From positions 1 to 64,000 of the forward strand of contig NZ_LJHS01000066.1 of assembly GCF_001296045.1 (NCBI RefSeq): a stretch of 64,000 nt of DNA. The letters run 5' to 3'. Positions 39,890 through 49,401 of the stretch are shown here, one piece after another (positions within the stretch are counted from its first letter, which is position 1; every line of letters begins with the position of its first letter). The position numbers and the translations under genes were made by a program. The notes under the pieces are model-generated. The model was given only the letters and a program-made list of their open reading frames with translations, did no database searches and was not told the DNA's origin. The DNA is from Rhizobium sp. AAP43 (GTDB lineage Bacteria; Pseudomonadota; Alphaproteobacteria; Rhizobiales; Rhizobiaceae).

Positions 39890-41383
39890 TCAGGCGGTGC
39901 GTCGCGACGCGAGATATTTCATCGGCTTTTGCGCAATGCCGAGGAGGAGATCGAAGGTGGCGCGGTCCTGGAAGAACAGGATGACGGCGATCAGCGGCCA
40001 GACCAGGCAGGTGGACACCAGCATCAGCACCCAGTGCGTGCCGTAAAGAGCATGCAGCAGGGTTGCAGCAGCCAGCATGGCAGCCGGAACAGTGAGTTTC
40101 AGGAAGACGCGCCCGAGAATGCGGCTCAGCGCCAGCTGGCCGCCGAAATCGACCATGGTGCGCAGGATGGCAGCCGTGGCTGCGCCGACAAGGCCGAACT
40201 CCTTGGTCAGGATGATGAGGACGACGGCAAAGGGGATGAGCAGGCCGAGATGCAGCTTGGCGATCAGGTCCGGCCGGTGCTGGCTGTGCAGCAGGAAATA
40301 GGGGGCAAAGATCAGCGCGTTGAACCAGATCGACGAGACCAGCAGGCTGGCCGGCAGGCTCGCCTTGTCGGTAAAGACATCGCCGAGCCAGAGCGTCAGA
40401 AGCGGGTCCATGAGCAGGATCGTCGAGGCACAGACGCCGCCATAGAGGAGGGCGGTGACGATGAGCACGCGGGCGCTGAGCGCAGACGCGTCGTCGGCTT
40501 CGGAACTGGCCAGCCGCGGGAAGATGGCGCGGGAAATCGCACCGGGCAGGATCTGGCTGCGGGTGATCAGGTTAAGCGGCACCGAATAATAGGTGACGGT
40601 GGCGACGCCGAAGAACCGGCCGATCATCAGCTGGTCGAGCGAGCCGAGAATGGGCGACAGGATCGAGGAGATCGTCACCCAGCCGCCATAGGACAGAAGC
40701 TTGCGGGCGCGCAGGGGATCGAAATCGGTGATCCGGATCGGGCCTTCCAGCCAGCGGATCGCGATCATGATCGCGACCATCAGGATGACGCGGGCAATCA
40801 CCGCGCCGGGAATGACAGTTCCAAGATCGGGTGAGATGAAGATCGCAAAGGCGAGCGGCAGGATCTGCGCGAAGATCGTGCCGGAGACTTGAAGGACATT
40901 GGCAAGCTTGAAGGCCTCGCGGGCTTCCAGCGTATCGATGCCAGCGCCGTTGAGGATCACCAGCGGTAGAAGGAGCGCGATCCACGGCATGGCCGTCTTG
41001 ATCTCGCCTTCAAGCTCTACCGGCACTTCAACGACGCTGCCGACAATGTAGGAACTGAGAAGATAGAGCAGGAAGGCGCCGAAGAAGGTCATCGTCGCAT
41101 TGATGGAAAAGGATGTGACGATGACGCGGGCGCGTTCGCGTTTATCCGCAAGGTCAATGCCGGCCAGCGCCTTGATCGTGGCGGGGGCAAGGCCGAGCTC
41201 CAGAAAGCTCAGATAGGTGATCATCACCCAGATCAGCGAAATCACGCCGTAACGGGCATCGCCGACATGGTGGATATAAAGCGGGACGGTGAGGATCAGC
41301 ACGGGGATCGGCGCGACGGCACCGATCAGGTTGACCAGAAAATTGATGTAGAGCCGATTGCGTGGCTTGGCGTCCGTCGCCAT
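39890..41383 (-). CDS. Polysaccharide flippase (MOP/Wzx-like)
   Basis: The 497-residue protein has 12 to 14 membrane helices and the pattern of polysaccharide exporters: NFLVNLIGAVAPIPVLILTV at the start, VGDARYGVISLIWVMITYLS, and FLELGLAPATIKALA. Such proteins move lipid-linked sugar units across the inner membrane. The start at 41383 gives the natural cytoplasmic N-terminus; the open frame extends 17 codons upstream. No glycosyltransferases lie nearby, so the exported glycan cannot be named. Confidence 0.85.
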   Translation of the reverse strand: MATDAKPRNRLYINFLVNLIGAVAPIPVLILTVPLYIHHVGDARYGVISLIWVMITYLSFLELGLAPATIKALAGIDLADKRERARVIVTSFSINATMTFFGAFLLYLLSSYIVGSVVEVPVELEGEIKTAMPWIALLLPLVILNGAGIDTLEAREAFKLANVLQVSGTIFAQILPLAFAIFISPDLGTVIPGAVIARVILMVAIMIAIRWLEGPIRITDFDPLRARKLLSYGGWVTISSILSPILGSLDQLMIGRFFGVATVTYYSVPLNLITRSQILPGAISRAIFPRLASSEADDASALSARVLIVTALLYGGVCASTILLMDPLLTLWLGDVFTDKASLPASLLVSSIWFNALIFAPYFLLHSQHRPDLIAKLHLGLLIPFAVVLIILTKEFGLVGAATAAILRTMVDFGGQLALSRILGRVFLKLTVPAAMLAAATLLHALYGTHWVLMLVSTCLVWPLIAVILFFQDRATFDLLLGIAQKPMKYLASRRTA

Positions 41384-41550
41384 CAGGGGTCCTGCTCTGT
41401 CGCGCGGCAAATCGGGCCGCCTGTCTTGTCTCAATCGTCTTGGCGCAATCCGGTTACGGAACTCTGATCGCCAGGCGCCAACCGTGCCGCAGGGTTAGCG
41501 ACCGGTGAAGACCGGCGACCTGCGGCACCCCATGGCGTGATGTTCTCGGA

Positions 41551-43905
41551 TCATGCTCTCCGGCGGACGGTCTGGAAGACCATGGCGTCGGGGATGAGGA
41601 GGGAAACGACCGTTCCCTTGCCCTCGCAGGAGCGGATCTGCAGCGAGCCGCCATGCAGCGCCACCAGCGAGCGGGAGATGGCAAGCCCAAGACCCGATCC
41701 GCCCTTCGACTTGGCATACTGGCTCTGCACCTGCTCGAAGGGATTGCCGATCTTGCCGAGTGCATTCTTCGGGATGCCGATGCCGGTATCGGCAATGGTC
41801 AGCCGGACGGCATCGCCGACCTTGTGTGCCCGAAGCGCGATGCGCCCGCCGTCATTGGTGAATTTTACCGCGTTCGACAGAAGGTTGAGCATGATCTGCT
41901 TGATCGCACGCCGGTCAGCCGCCAGCTGCAGGCCAGGCGCCACGCGCTGCTCGACCGTGATGTTCTTTTCCACGGCGGGAATGGCTGTCAGGCGCATGCT
42001 TTCCTCGATCAACATGGACAGATCGATGGTCTCGCAACGGATCTTCATCTGGCCCGCTTCGATCTTCGACATGTCGAGGATGTCGTTGATGACGTTCAGG
42101 AGATGCTTACCGCTCTCGTGAATGTCCTTGGCATATTCCTCGTATTTCGGCGAGCCGACCGGGCCGAACATGCGGGCAAGCAGGATTTCCGAGAAGCCGA
42201 GAATGGCATTGAGCGGTGTGCGCAGCTCATGGCTCATATTGGCAAGGAATTCCGACTTCGCCTTGTTGGCGGCCTCGGCACGCTGCTTTTCGGCCAGATA
42301 CTTCTCGTTGGCATCGGAGAGTTCGGTCTTCTGGCGCTCGAGGATCTTCTGCGAGGCAGAGAGGTCGCCGATGGTGGCCATCAGCCTGCGTTCCTGATCG
42401 CGCAGCCGTTCCTGGTGACGCTTGAGAAGCGTGATGTCGGTGCCGACAGAGACGAGGCCGCCGTCACGGGTGCGGCGCTCATTGATCTGCAGCCAGCATT
42501 CATCGGCAAGCTGGACTTCCGAGGTGCGCGAATTGGTGCCGTCATCGGCATTGGCAATGCGCCGCTGGATGATCGGCTTGGCTGCTGCCGCCAAGACGAC
42601 GGAGCGTTCGGTACCCGGAACCAGCACGTCGTCCGGGAAGCCATAGACCTTCTGGAAATGGCCGTTCCAGGTAACGAGCTTGTCGTTCTTGTCCCAGAGC
42701 ACGAAGGCTTCCGACGTGCAGTCGATGGCATCGGCCAGCCGCTGGTCGGCTTCCGCATAGCGCTGGGCGAGGCGATGCTGCTCGGTCACGTCCATGGCAA
42801 TGCCGATCACATGCGAGCCGCCCGTTGCTGTCGAGATGATCTGGGCACGGGCACGCATCCAGACATAGTGGCCCTGGACATGGCGCATGCGGAACAGCTG
42901 GTCGATATGGCGCGAGCGGCCGCGATTGAGGGTGCGGGCCAGTGAAAACAGGTTGCCGTCATCGGGATGCATGAGCCGGGCTGCTTCGGCAAAGCTCAAG
43001 GGTTCGGAGGAGGGATTGAGGCCGAGCATCTCATACATCGACCGCGACCAGATCAGTTGCCGGCTGACGAGGTCAAAATCCCACAAGCCGCAGCGACCAC
43101 GGGTCAGCGCGGTTTCGACGCGCAGATTGGACTCGAGGAAGATGTCGTCCGCCTCGCGCGCCCGCTTCACCTGGTAGAAATAGGCGTAGAGGATGACGAG
43201 CAGGATGAGGGAGACGCCGGTAAAGAGGGTGACATTGAGCGAAAGCTCGCGGCGCCAGAATTCATCGACGTCATGGAGCGAATGCGCAACGAGGATGAGC
43301 GCGCCATCCGTGCCGACGCTGCTGATGACAGCGTAATGCGGGCTGCCGCCGAAATTCGTCTCGACGGCGGTCTTGTCGCCGGCATTGGGGATGGTCAGCA
43401 TTTGCGGCAGAATGGCCGACAGCATCAGACCGACCTGGGCCTCGGCGCCCGGCGAGGAGGCAAAGACGCGGCCGCTGCCATCAACGAGCAGCACGAAGAC
43501 GCCCGCATCGGCAATCTCGCGCGGCAGATGCGCCGACAAGGCCTGCTGGGCGCCGGCCCGGTCGCGGTTGGCAAAGAGATCGGCCCGGCCGGACAGAGAC
43601 GCGTCGGCGGTTGCCGCAATCAGCGCGGTCTGGAGCCGGACGGCGCCTTCCATGCGATTATACTCAGCAACAATGCCGGCGGTGCGGGCCATGGCGACCA
43701 CGCCGAGAAAGGCGAGAATGAGAACCGGGATCAGCCGGCGCAGCACGGTTTCGACAAGGCTTGGCTGCCGCGTGCTGCTCTCGTGCTTCGGCCGATGCGG
43801 CGCCCCCGCCAGTCGCCGCCTCAGATTCTCAAAATGCGTACCCACATCCCAAAAATTGATGCGCAACCGCTCATCGGCTGCGGTAACCCGCCGCGCGTTC
43901 AACAT
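41551..43905 (-). CDS. pleC: PAS-containing histidine kinase PleC
   Basis: The 784-residue kinase has membrane helices at about residues 57-80 and 222-244 enclosing a periplasmic domain, two PAS domains (about 262-376 and 388-495), a coiled coil, then the HisKA domain with H559 in MSHELRTPLNAILGFSEI. The HGTFGPVG-type segment ARMFGPVGSPKYEEYAKDIH followed by ESGKHLLNVINDILDMSKIE is characteristic of PleC/DivJ kinases. PleC dephosphorylates DivK and helps set cell polarity and division. From memory, S. meliloti pleC lies in the same neighbourhood as glnE and pepN. A DivJ or PdhS paralogue is possible. Confidence 0.75.
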   Translation of the reverse strand: MLNARRVTAADERLRINFWDVGTHFENLRRRLAGAPHRPKHESSTRQPSLVETVLRRLIPVLILAFLGVVAMARTAGIVAEYNRMEGAVRLQTALIAATADASLSGRADLFANRDRAGAQQALSAHLPREIADAGVFVLLVDGSGRVFASSPGAEAQVGLMLSAILPQMLTIPNAGDKTAVETNFGGSPHYAVISSVGTDGALILVAHSLHDVDEFWRRELSLNVTLFTGVSLILLVILYAYFYQVKRAREADDIFLESNLRVETALTRGRCGLWDFDLVSRQLIWSRSMYEMLGLNPSSEPLSFAEAARLMHPDDGNLFSLARTLNRGRSRHIDQLFRMRHVQGHYVWMRARAQIISTATGGSHVIGIAMDVTEQHRLAQRYAEADQRLADAIDCTSEAFVLWDKNDKLVTWNGHFQKVYGFPDDVLVPGTERSVVLAAAAKPIIQRRIANADDGTNSRTSEVQLADECWLQINERRTRDGGLVSVGTDITLLKRHQERLRDQERRLMATIGDLSASQKILERQKTELSDANEKYLAEKQRAEAANKAKSEFLANMSHELRTPLNAILGFSEILLARMFGPVGSPKYEEYAKDIHESGKHLLNVINDILDMSKIEAGQMKIRCETIDLSMLIEESMRLTAIPAVEKNITVEQRVAPGLQLAADRRAIKQIMLNLLSNAVKFTNDGGRIALRAHKVGDAVRLTIADTGIGIPKNALGKIGNPFEQVQSQYAKSKGGSGLGLAISRSLVALHGGSLQIRSCEGKGTVVSLLIPDAMVFQTVRRRA

Positions 43906-44116
43906 CTTCCCGCCTCTGTCCTCGTGTGATTCGACGCGCCGCTCGCGCGAATCTGACCCCAAGGAATCATGGTGGATTCTTCTTGTCCAGACGGGCAGGG
44001 TAAAGAAAGTCTTAAGCCCTTAATCGGAATCCGCTTTTTTTGCGGTGCACAGGGCAAGCGGCTGAAACTGATGTAAAATCAGCATGCGCGAAAGCAGCGA
44101 AAGGGCCGTTGACACG

Positions 44117-44142
44117 CGAAAGGCGCCGCTTTTGGCGGCGCC
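44117..44142 (-). terminator. Terminator after pepN
   Basis: On the minus strand, GGCGCCGC-CAAAA-GCGGCGCC followed by TTT, 24 bases after the pepN stop. Confidence 0.7.
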
Positions 44143-44165
44143 TTGCAGAACGTGCGGAGAGGGGC

Positions 44166-46814
44166 TCAGCCCTTGAGAATGCGGTCGACGATGTCGCGGA
44201 CGTCGGCCGAGAGTGTATCGCTGCGCTCGATCGTCATCAGCGCTTCCCGGGCCTTGGCCGCGCGGGCCGGTTCCAGCAGGCCAAAGGACCGAAGCGCGGT
44301 CAGAAGGCGGGCTGCAAGCTGCGGATTGCGCGGATCGATCGCGAGGATCTGCTCGGCGAAGAAGCTATAGGCAGCGCCGTCCTTGCGGTTGAAGCCCGTC
44401 GCATTGCCAAAGGCGAGGCTGCCCACCAGCGAGCGCACCCGGTTCGGATTGCCAGCGTCGAAATGCGGGCTCTCCATCAGGGCGCGAACGCGGTCGAGTG
44501 CACCGGCGCCGGGGATGGTCGCCTGGATGGCGAACCACTTGTCGATGACGAGCGGGTTCTCGCGGAACCGCTGTTCGAAGGCGGAAAGTGCCGCTGCCGT
44601 TTCGGAGGCCTCGGGGAACCGATGGGCAAGCACGCTGAGCGCCTGGGCAAGGTCCGTCATATTGTCGGCCTTGGCAAAGGCCTCCGCCGCACGCGCCGGG
44701 GAGGCTTCTGCGATCGACAGGAAGGTCAGGGCGGCGTTCTTCAGGGCGCGGCGACCGGCACTGGTCGCATCCGGCGAAAAGGCGCCGGCTGTCGCGTGGG
44801 TGGTGGTGAGCGTTGCAAAGACCGAGGCACCCGCCTTGGCGACGGCCGCAAGCACGGCTTCCCGGCCGGCATGGATGGCATCGGGATCATTGTCGCTGCC
44901 GAGTTCGCGGGCGATGTCGGACTCGCTCGGCAATGCAAGGGCCTGGGCGCGGAAGGCTGGCTCCAGGGCCTCGTCTGCGGCAACCGCAACGAGGATGTCG
45001 ATGAGGGCCGGGTCGACGGTGATCGCCGTACCCGCCTGTGCCGCGCGTGCGGCAGAGGTCAGTACCGGCAGCGCCACATCGGTGATGGCCTGCCAGCGGG
45101 CAAAATGGTCGCTGTCATGGCGGGCGATATGGGCGAGGTCCGCACTGCTCTGGTCAAAATGCAGGGTGATCGGCGCAGAGAAGCCACGATTGAGCGACAC
45201 GACCGGACGGGCGCCGATGCCGGAGAAGGTGAAGGTCTGGGCGCGTTCGGTCAGATGCAGAACATCGGCCGTGATCTTGCCGCCTTCGACGGAGGATGGC
45301 GTGAGTTCGGCACCATTCTCGCCGAGAAGCGCAAACCGCAGCGGAATGTGCATCGGCTCTTTCGTCGCCTGACCGGGCGTTGCCGGAACCATCTGCTCGA
45401 GCGAGAGAGTCAGCGTCTTGGCTGTCGCGTCATAGGCCGAGGAGACGGTGACCTGCGGCGTGCCGGCCTGGTGATACCAGAGCGAAAACTGCTTGAGGTC
45501 GGTGCCGGTGGCATCCTCGAAGCACTTGACGAAATCCTCGACCGTCGAGGCATCACCGTCGTGGCGTTCGAAATAGAGATCCATGCCCTTCTTGAAGCCG
45601 TCGCGCCCGAGAACGGTCGCGATCATCCGGGTCACTTCCGAGCCCTTCTCATAGACGGTCGTCGTGTAGAAGTTGTTGATCTCGCGATACTTGGTCGGGC
45701 GGACCGGATGAGCGAGGGGGCCTGCATCTTCCGGGAACTGCTCGGAGCGCAGGTGGCGCACTTCAGCGATCCGCTTGACCGGGCGCGAGCGCATATCGGC
45801 CGAGAATTCGTGGTCGCGATAAACCGTCAAACCTTCCTTCAGGCAGAGCTGGAACCAGTCGCGGCAGGTGATGCGGTTGCCGGTCCAGTTATGGAAATAC
45901 TCATGGGCGATGATCGCCTCGATATTCGCATAATCCTGGTCGGTGGCGGTTTCGGGGTCAGCCAGAACATACTTGTCGTTGAAGACGTTTAGGCCCTTGT
46001 TCTCCATGGCCCCCATGTTGAAGTTGGAGACCGCGACGATCATGAAGATATCGAGATCGTATTCGCGACCGAAAACCTCTTCATCCCACTTCATCGAACG
46101 CTTCAATGCGTCCATGGCATAGGCCGCACGGGCCTCCTTGCCATGCTCGACATAGATCTTCAGCGTGACTTCCCGCTCCGACATGGTGACGAAGGTGTCT
46201 TCGACCACGCCGAGATCGCCCGCGACCAGTGCAAAGAGATAGGACGGCTTCGGATGCGGGTCGAACCAAGCGGCAAAATGCTTGTCCGGGCCAAAGCCGG
46301 CACCACCCAGGAAATTGCCGTTGGACAAGAGCAGCGGGTTGGCGGCCTTATCGGCAATGATGTTGATCGTGTAGACGGCAAGCACATCCGGCCGGTCGGG
46401 GAAATAGGTGATGCGGCGAAAGCCCTCGGCCTCGCACTGCGTGCAGTAAATGCCGTTGGAGCGATAAAGCCCCATCAACTGCGTATTGGCCTCCGGATTG
46501 ATCATCGTGACAACGGTGATCTCGAAGGGCGCCGATTCCGGCAGGTCGCGGATGGTGAGGCTCTCGGGCAGGGCCGTATAGCGCGCCGGGTCCATCTCGA
46601 TCTGGTCGAACAGCAGGCTGGTCATGGTGAGGTCGTCACCATCCAGGACAAGCGGAGCCTTCGGATCGACGCCTTCGCGGCGATGGAAGATCAGGCGCGC
46701 TTCCACCTTGGTTTCCGTCGGGTCCAGTTCGAAGGTCAGATCAACCCGTTCCAGAACGAAGTCAGTGGGGCGGTAGTCTGCCAGATGAACGATCCGGCCC
46801 GTGTCTGTGCGCAT
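44166..46814 (-). CDS. pepN: Aminopeptidase N
   Basis: The 882-residue zinc peptidase of the M1 family has the substrate motif GAMEN (268-272), the zinc site H304-E-x-x-H308 in HEYFHNWTG, and the third ligand E327 in KEGLTVYRDHEF. The length and the Ig-like and helical C-terminal regions match the bacterial PepN type. It removes N-terminal residues from peptides in the cytoplasm. The start at 46814 was chosen over an ATG seven codons upstream because it begins the conserved MRTDTG. Confidence 0.96.
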   Translation of the reverse strand: MRTDTGRIVHLADYRPTDFVLERVDLTFELDPTETKVEARLIFHRREGVDPKAPLVLDGDDLTMTSLLFDQIEMDPARYTALPESLTIRDLPESAPFEITVVTMINPEANTQLMGLYRSNGIYCTQCEAEGFRRITYFPDRPDVLAVYTINIIADKAANPLLLSNGNFLGGAGFGPDKHFAAWFDPHPKPSYLFALVAGDLGVVEDTFVTMSEREVTLKIYVEHGKEARAAYAMDALKRSMKWDEEVFGREYDLDIFMIVAVSNFNMGAMENKGLNVFNDKYVLADPETATDQDYANIEAIIAHEYFHNWTGNRITCRDWFQLCLKEGLTVYRDHEFSADMRSRPVKRIAEVRHLRSEQFPEDAGPLAHPVRPTKYREINNFYTTTVYEKGSEVTRMIATVLGRDGFKKGMDLYFERHDGDASTVEDFVKCFEDATGTDLKQFSLWYHQAGTPQVTVSSAYDATAKTLTLSLEQMVPATPGQATKEPMHIPLRFALLGENGAELTPSSVEGGKITADVLHLTERAQTFTFSGIGARPVVSLNRGFSAPITLHFDQSSADLAHIARHDSDHFARWQAITDVALPVLTSAARAAQAGTAITVDPALIDILVAVAADEALEPAFRAQALALPSESDIARELGSDNDPDAIHAGREAVLAAVAKAGASVFATLTTTHATAGAFSPDATSAGRRALKNAALTFLSIAEASPARAAEAFAKADNMTDLAQALSVLAHRFPEASETAAALSAFEQRFRENPLVIDKWFAIQATIPGAGALDRVRALMESPHFDAGNPNRVRSLVGSLAFGNATGFNRKDGAAYSFFAEQILAIDPRNPQLAARLLTALRSFGLLEPARAAKAREALMTIERSDTLSADVRDIVDRILKG

Positions 46815-47062
46815 TGTATGTCCTGGTCGCTTCAAGGTGGGCCGCAGTGATGCAGTCTGAGCGAGACTGCCCCGGACCGGGCCAAAATCCAGGCGATCAT
46901 TGCAGCAATTCCTGAACGATTGTTAAAACACAACCGAATTTGCCGATGAGCTTTTCGAAATAATCCGTGGTTTCGTGGTCGCAGATGCGTCATTGGTGCC
47001 CTGCCCAAGAATAGTCACGCGTTCAACTTCGCCCGATCGGACGCAAATCTATCCAGCCGCTT

Positions 47063-48172
47063 CTATTTCAGCTTCAGCTGAGCGCGGATCGTCTCGTCAC
47101 GCTCCGCCTGCTGGATGATCACACCGGACCAGCCCAGGCCATCGTAATCCTCGTAGCCGAGCGTTTTGGCAAAGGCGACGATTGCGCCGCTCTTGTCATA
47201 ATAGCTGCCGCGCGGTTCGCTCTTCGGGTTCTGCAGGGGGAAGTGGGTGTAGACCCGCTCCGGGCGATTGGACGCGATCACCATATTGCTGCCGTCCAGC
47301 AGCAGGACTTCGGTTTTTTCGGCCACCTGCGGCGGCAGATTGGCTTCCTTTTCGACGATGGCCTGGCCCTGGGCCTGCCAGTCGAAATAGACGCCGAGCG
47401 TGCCGACCATCGCGCCATCCGACTTTCCGCCGGCCCGGATGCCCGTGGCATAGACCAGCACGTCGCGATCGTCATGCAAGGGGCTGCGCTTGACGGTGTC
47501 GACGATGTAGTCATCTCCGCTCCGGCAACTGCGGGCCGCCTGGAACCAGGGATCGGATGCCAGCGAGAGTTCCTTGATCCGGCGCTGGTAATGGGGATTG
47601 GCCGAAGCGACGACACGGCCGGTCATATCCGTCACGACAAGGTCGAGATAGACGGTGTAGAAGCGGTTGATCACGGCAAGCCGGCTGGCCAGATGGCTGG
47701 ACATGTCTGCCGAGGGCGTTTCCAGCGCCGACCAAAGCGCAGTGTCGGTTGCCCACCAGCGGACGTCGGCCGTGCGCTCGAACAGATTGCGGACGATGAA
47801 TTGCACCAGCGTCTGGGCCAGATCTGTGAGCCTTGCGCCTTCCATCTCGGTGACCAGGGCATCCGCCATGCTGCGGCTGAGCCCGATACGGCCGAGCACA
47901 TCCTGCTGGAAACGGTCGGAGATATCGGCGGCCAACTGGGCGAGGCGCTGCACCTCGTTGGCGACGACGGCAAATCCCTTACCCGCTTCTCCGGCCCTGG
48001 CCGCCTCGATCAGGGCATTGATGGCCAGAAGCCTGATCTGTCGGACGACCTGGGTATTGTCTGCGCTGAAGACCTCCAGATCAGTTCCGATGCTTTCGGT
48101 GACGATCCGCATCGATCTCGGCGTTGCCGGGATGTCCGCCTTTGAAGCGATCTGCAATTGGGTCTGGGTCAT
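47063..48172 (-). CDS. Soluble chemoreceptor-like protein with C-terminal cache domain
   Basis: The 369-residue protein has, at about residues 42-85, the tip of a chemoreceptor signalling hairpin (LLAINALIEAARAGEAGKGF, then AVVANEVQRLAQ). It is followed, not preceded, by a cache/PDC-like sensor at about 130-360 (YTVYLDLVVTDMTGRVVASA, then GDDYIVDTVKRSPLHDD and LGVYFDWQAQGQAIVE). No membrane helix or signal peptide is seen. The signalling region is much shorter than in normal receptors. It could be a cytoplasmic sensor joining receptor arrays, or a regulator of another kind. The usual order in chemoreceptors is sensor first. Confidence 0.75.
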   Translation of the reverse strand: MTQTQLQIASKADIPATPRSMRIVTESIGTDLEVFSADNTQVVRQIRLLAINALIEAARAGEAGKGFAVVANEVQRLAQLAADISDRFQQDVLGRIGLSRSMADALVTEMEGARLTDLAQTLVQFIVRNLFERTADVRWWATDTALWSALETPSADMSSHLASRLAVINRFYTVYLDLVVTDMTGRVVASANPHYQRRIKELSLASDPWFQAARSCRSGDDYIVDTVKRSPLHDDRDVLVYATGIRAGGKSDGAMVGTLGVYFDWQAQGQAIVEKEANLPPQVAEKTEVLLLDGSNMVIASNRPERVYTHFPLQNPKSEPRGSYYDKSGAIVAFAKTLGYEDYDGLGWSGVIIQQAERDETIRAQLKLK

Positions 48173-48452
48173 ATCGTCCCCGTCTTGAAAGCATTTGATG
48201 AAATTGGCGGCACGTTGGTCGTTTGGCTAAATTTTTCGCAAAATACGACTGAGGCATTGAAGGGCTGGTTAACGGCAGATGGCCAGAAAACCAGGTTTCT
48301 CCGTGCATTTCTGGGTGCATTCGGTTTCATCTCGACTTGTCTGATGACCGGTGAAGTGCAACGGTTCGTCAGGTCAACCGCTGCTGGTTCAAGTGAGTCT
48401 GTGCGTTTGCCGCTTCGCCTCTTTTGAATTCCTGACAAGCAGTTGTCCTTTT

Positions 48453-49391
48453 ATGGCTTTTCCCGATCAGAACCCGCTTCGCGGCATCCTGCTCAAGGTG
48501 TCGTCCATCTTCTTCTTCGTGGGGATGTCGACCTGCATCAAACTCGCCGGCGCGGGTATCCCGCCTGGGCAGATCACCTTTCTCCGCTCGGCCTTCGCCA
48601 TTCTCCCGGTTGTCGCCTATCTCGCCTGGCGCGGTGAGCTGCGGCAGGCAATCCAGACGAACAATCCCCTCGGCCACGTCAAGCGCGGTCTGATTGGTGT
48701 CATGTCCATGGGCGCTGGCTTTTATGGGCTGGTGCAGCTGCCGCTGCCGGATGCGATTGCCATTGGCTATGCCATGCCGCTGATCGCCGTCGTCTTCGCT
48801 GCCGTTTTCCTGAAGGAGACCGTCAGGCTCTACCGCTGGACCGCCGTCGTCATCGGCCTTGTCGGGGTTCTGATCATCTCCGTGCCAAAACTCAGTCTCC
48901 TGGGATCCGAGGGGCTTGGATCGCAGGCAGCCGTGGGTGCCATTGCGGTGCTTGTTTCAGCCACGCTGGGGGCGGGTGCCATGCTGCAGGTCCGCCAGCT
49001 GGTGCAGGAGGAAAAAACGCCGACCATTGTGCTGTTTTTCTCGGTCCTGGCCGCGCTTCTTTCAACATTGACCTGGTTTTTCGGCTGGGTCACGCTGAGC
49101 AATGAGGCGCTGATGCTGCTGGTTCTGGCCGGCTTCTTCGGCGGTGTCGGTCAGATCCTGCTCACCGAGAGCTATCGCTTCGCCGATGTCTCGACCATTG
49201 CGCCCTTCGAATACTGCTCGATCATCATCGGCTCATGCGTTGGCTACTGGCTGTTTTCCGAAGTGCCGACGTCGACCACCTTGATCGGCGCTGCCATCGT
49301 GGTGTCGGCGGGCATCTTCATCATTTTCCGCGAGCACCAACTTGGCCTTGAGCGCCGCGCCGCGCGCAAGGCTTCAGGGCCGCCGACCTAA
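48453..49391 (+). CDS. EamA/DMT-family transporter
   Basis: The 312-residue protein has ten membrane helices in two EamA repeats, beginning PLRGILLKVSSIFFFVGMST and with the second half starting near LGSQAAVGAIAVLVSATLGA. The typical ALPLPDAIAIGYAMPLIAVV-like segment is present as QLPLPDAIAIGYAMPLI. It is a metabolite or drug exporter of unknown substrate. The upstream open frame (from 48351) lacks start features. It converges with the next gene, with 10 bases between them. Confidence 0.85.
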   Translation: MAFPDQNPLRGILLKVSSIFFFVGMSTCIKLAGAGIPPGQITFLRSAFAILPVVAYLAWRGELRQAIQTNNPLGHVKRGLIGVMSMGAGFYGLVQLPLPDAIAIGYAMPLIAVVFAAVFLKETVRLYRWTAVVIGLVGVLIISVPKLSLLGSEGLGSQAAVGAIAVLVSATLGAGAMLQVRQLVQEEKTPTIVLFFSVLAALLSTLTWFFGWVTLSNEALMLLVLAGFFGGVGQILLTESYRFADVSTIAPFEYCSIIIGSCVGYWLFSEVPTSTTLIGAAIVVSAGIFIIFREHQLGLERRAARKASGPPT

Positions 49392-49401
49392 TCCGAATGG
49401 T

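Noticed and set aside
43995..44025. TTAAGCCCTTAA upstream of pleC as a CtrA site
   Set aside because: The two TTAA half-sites are four bases apart, whereas CtrA sites need seven.
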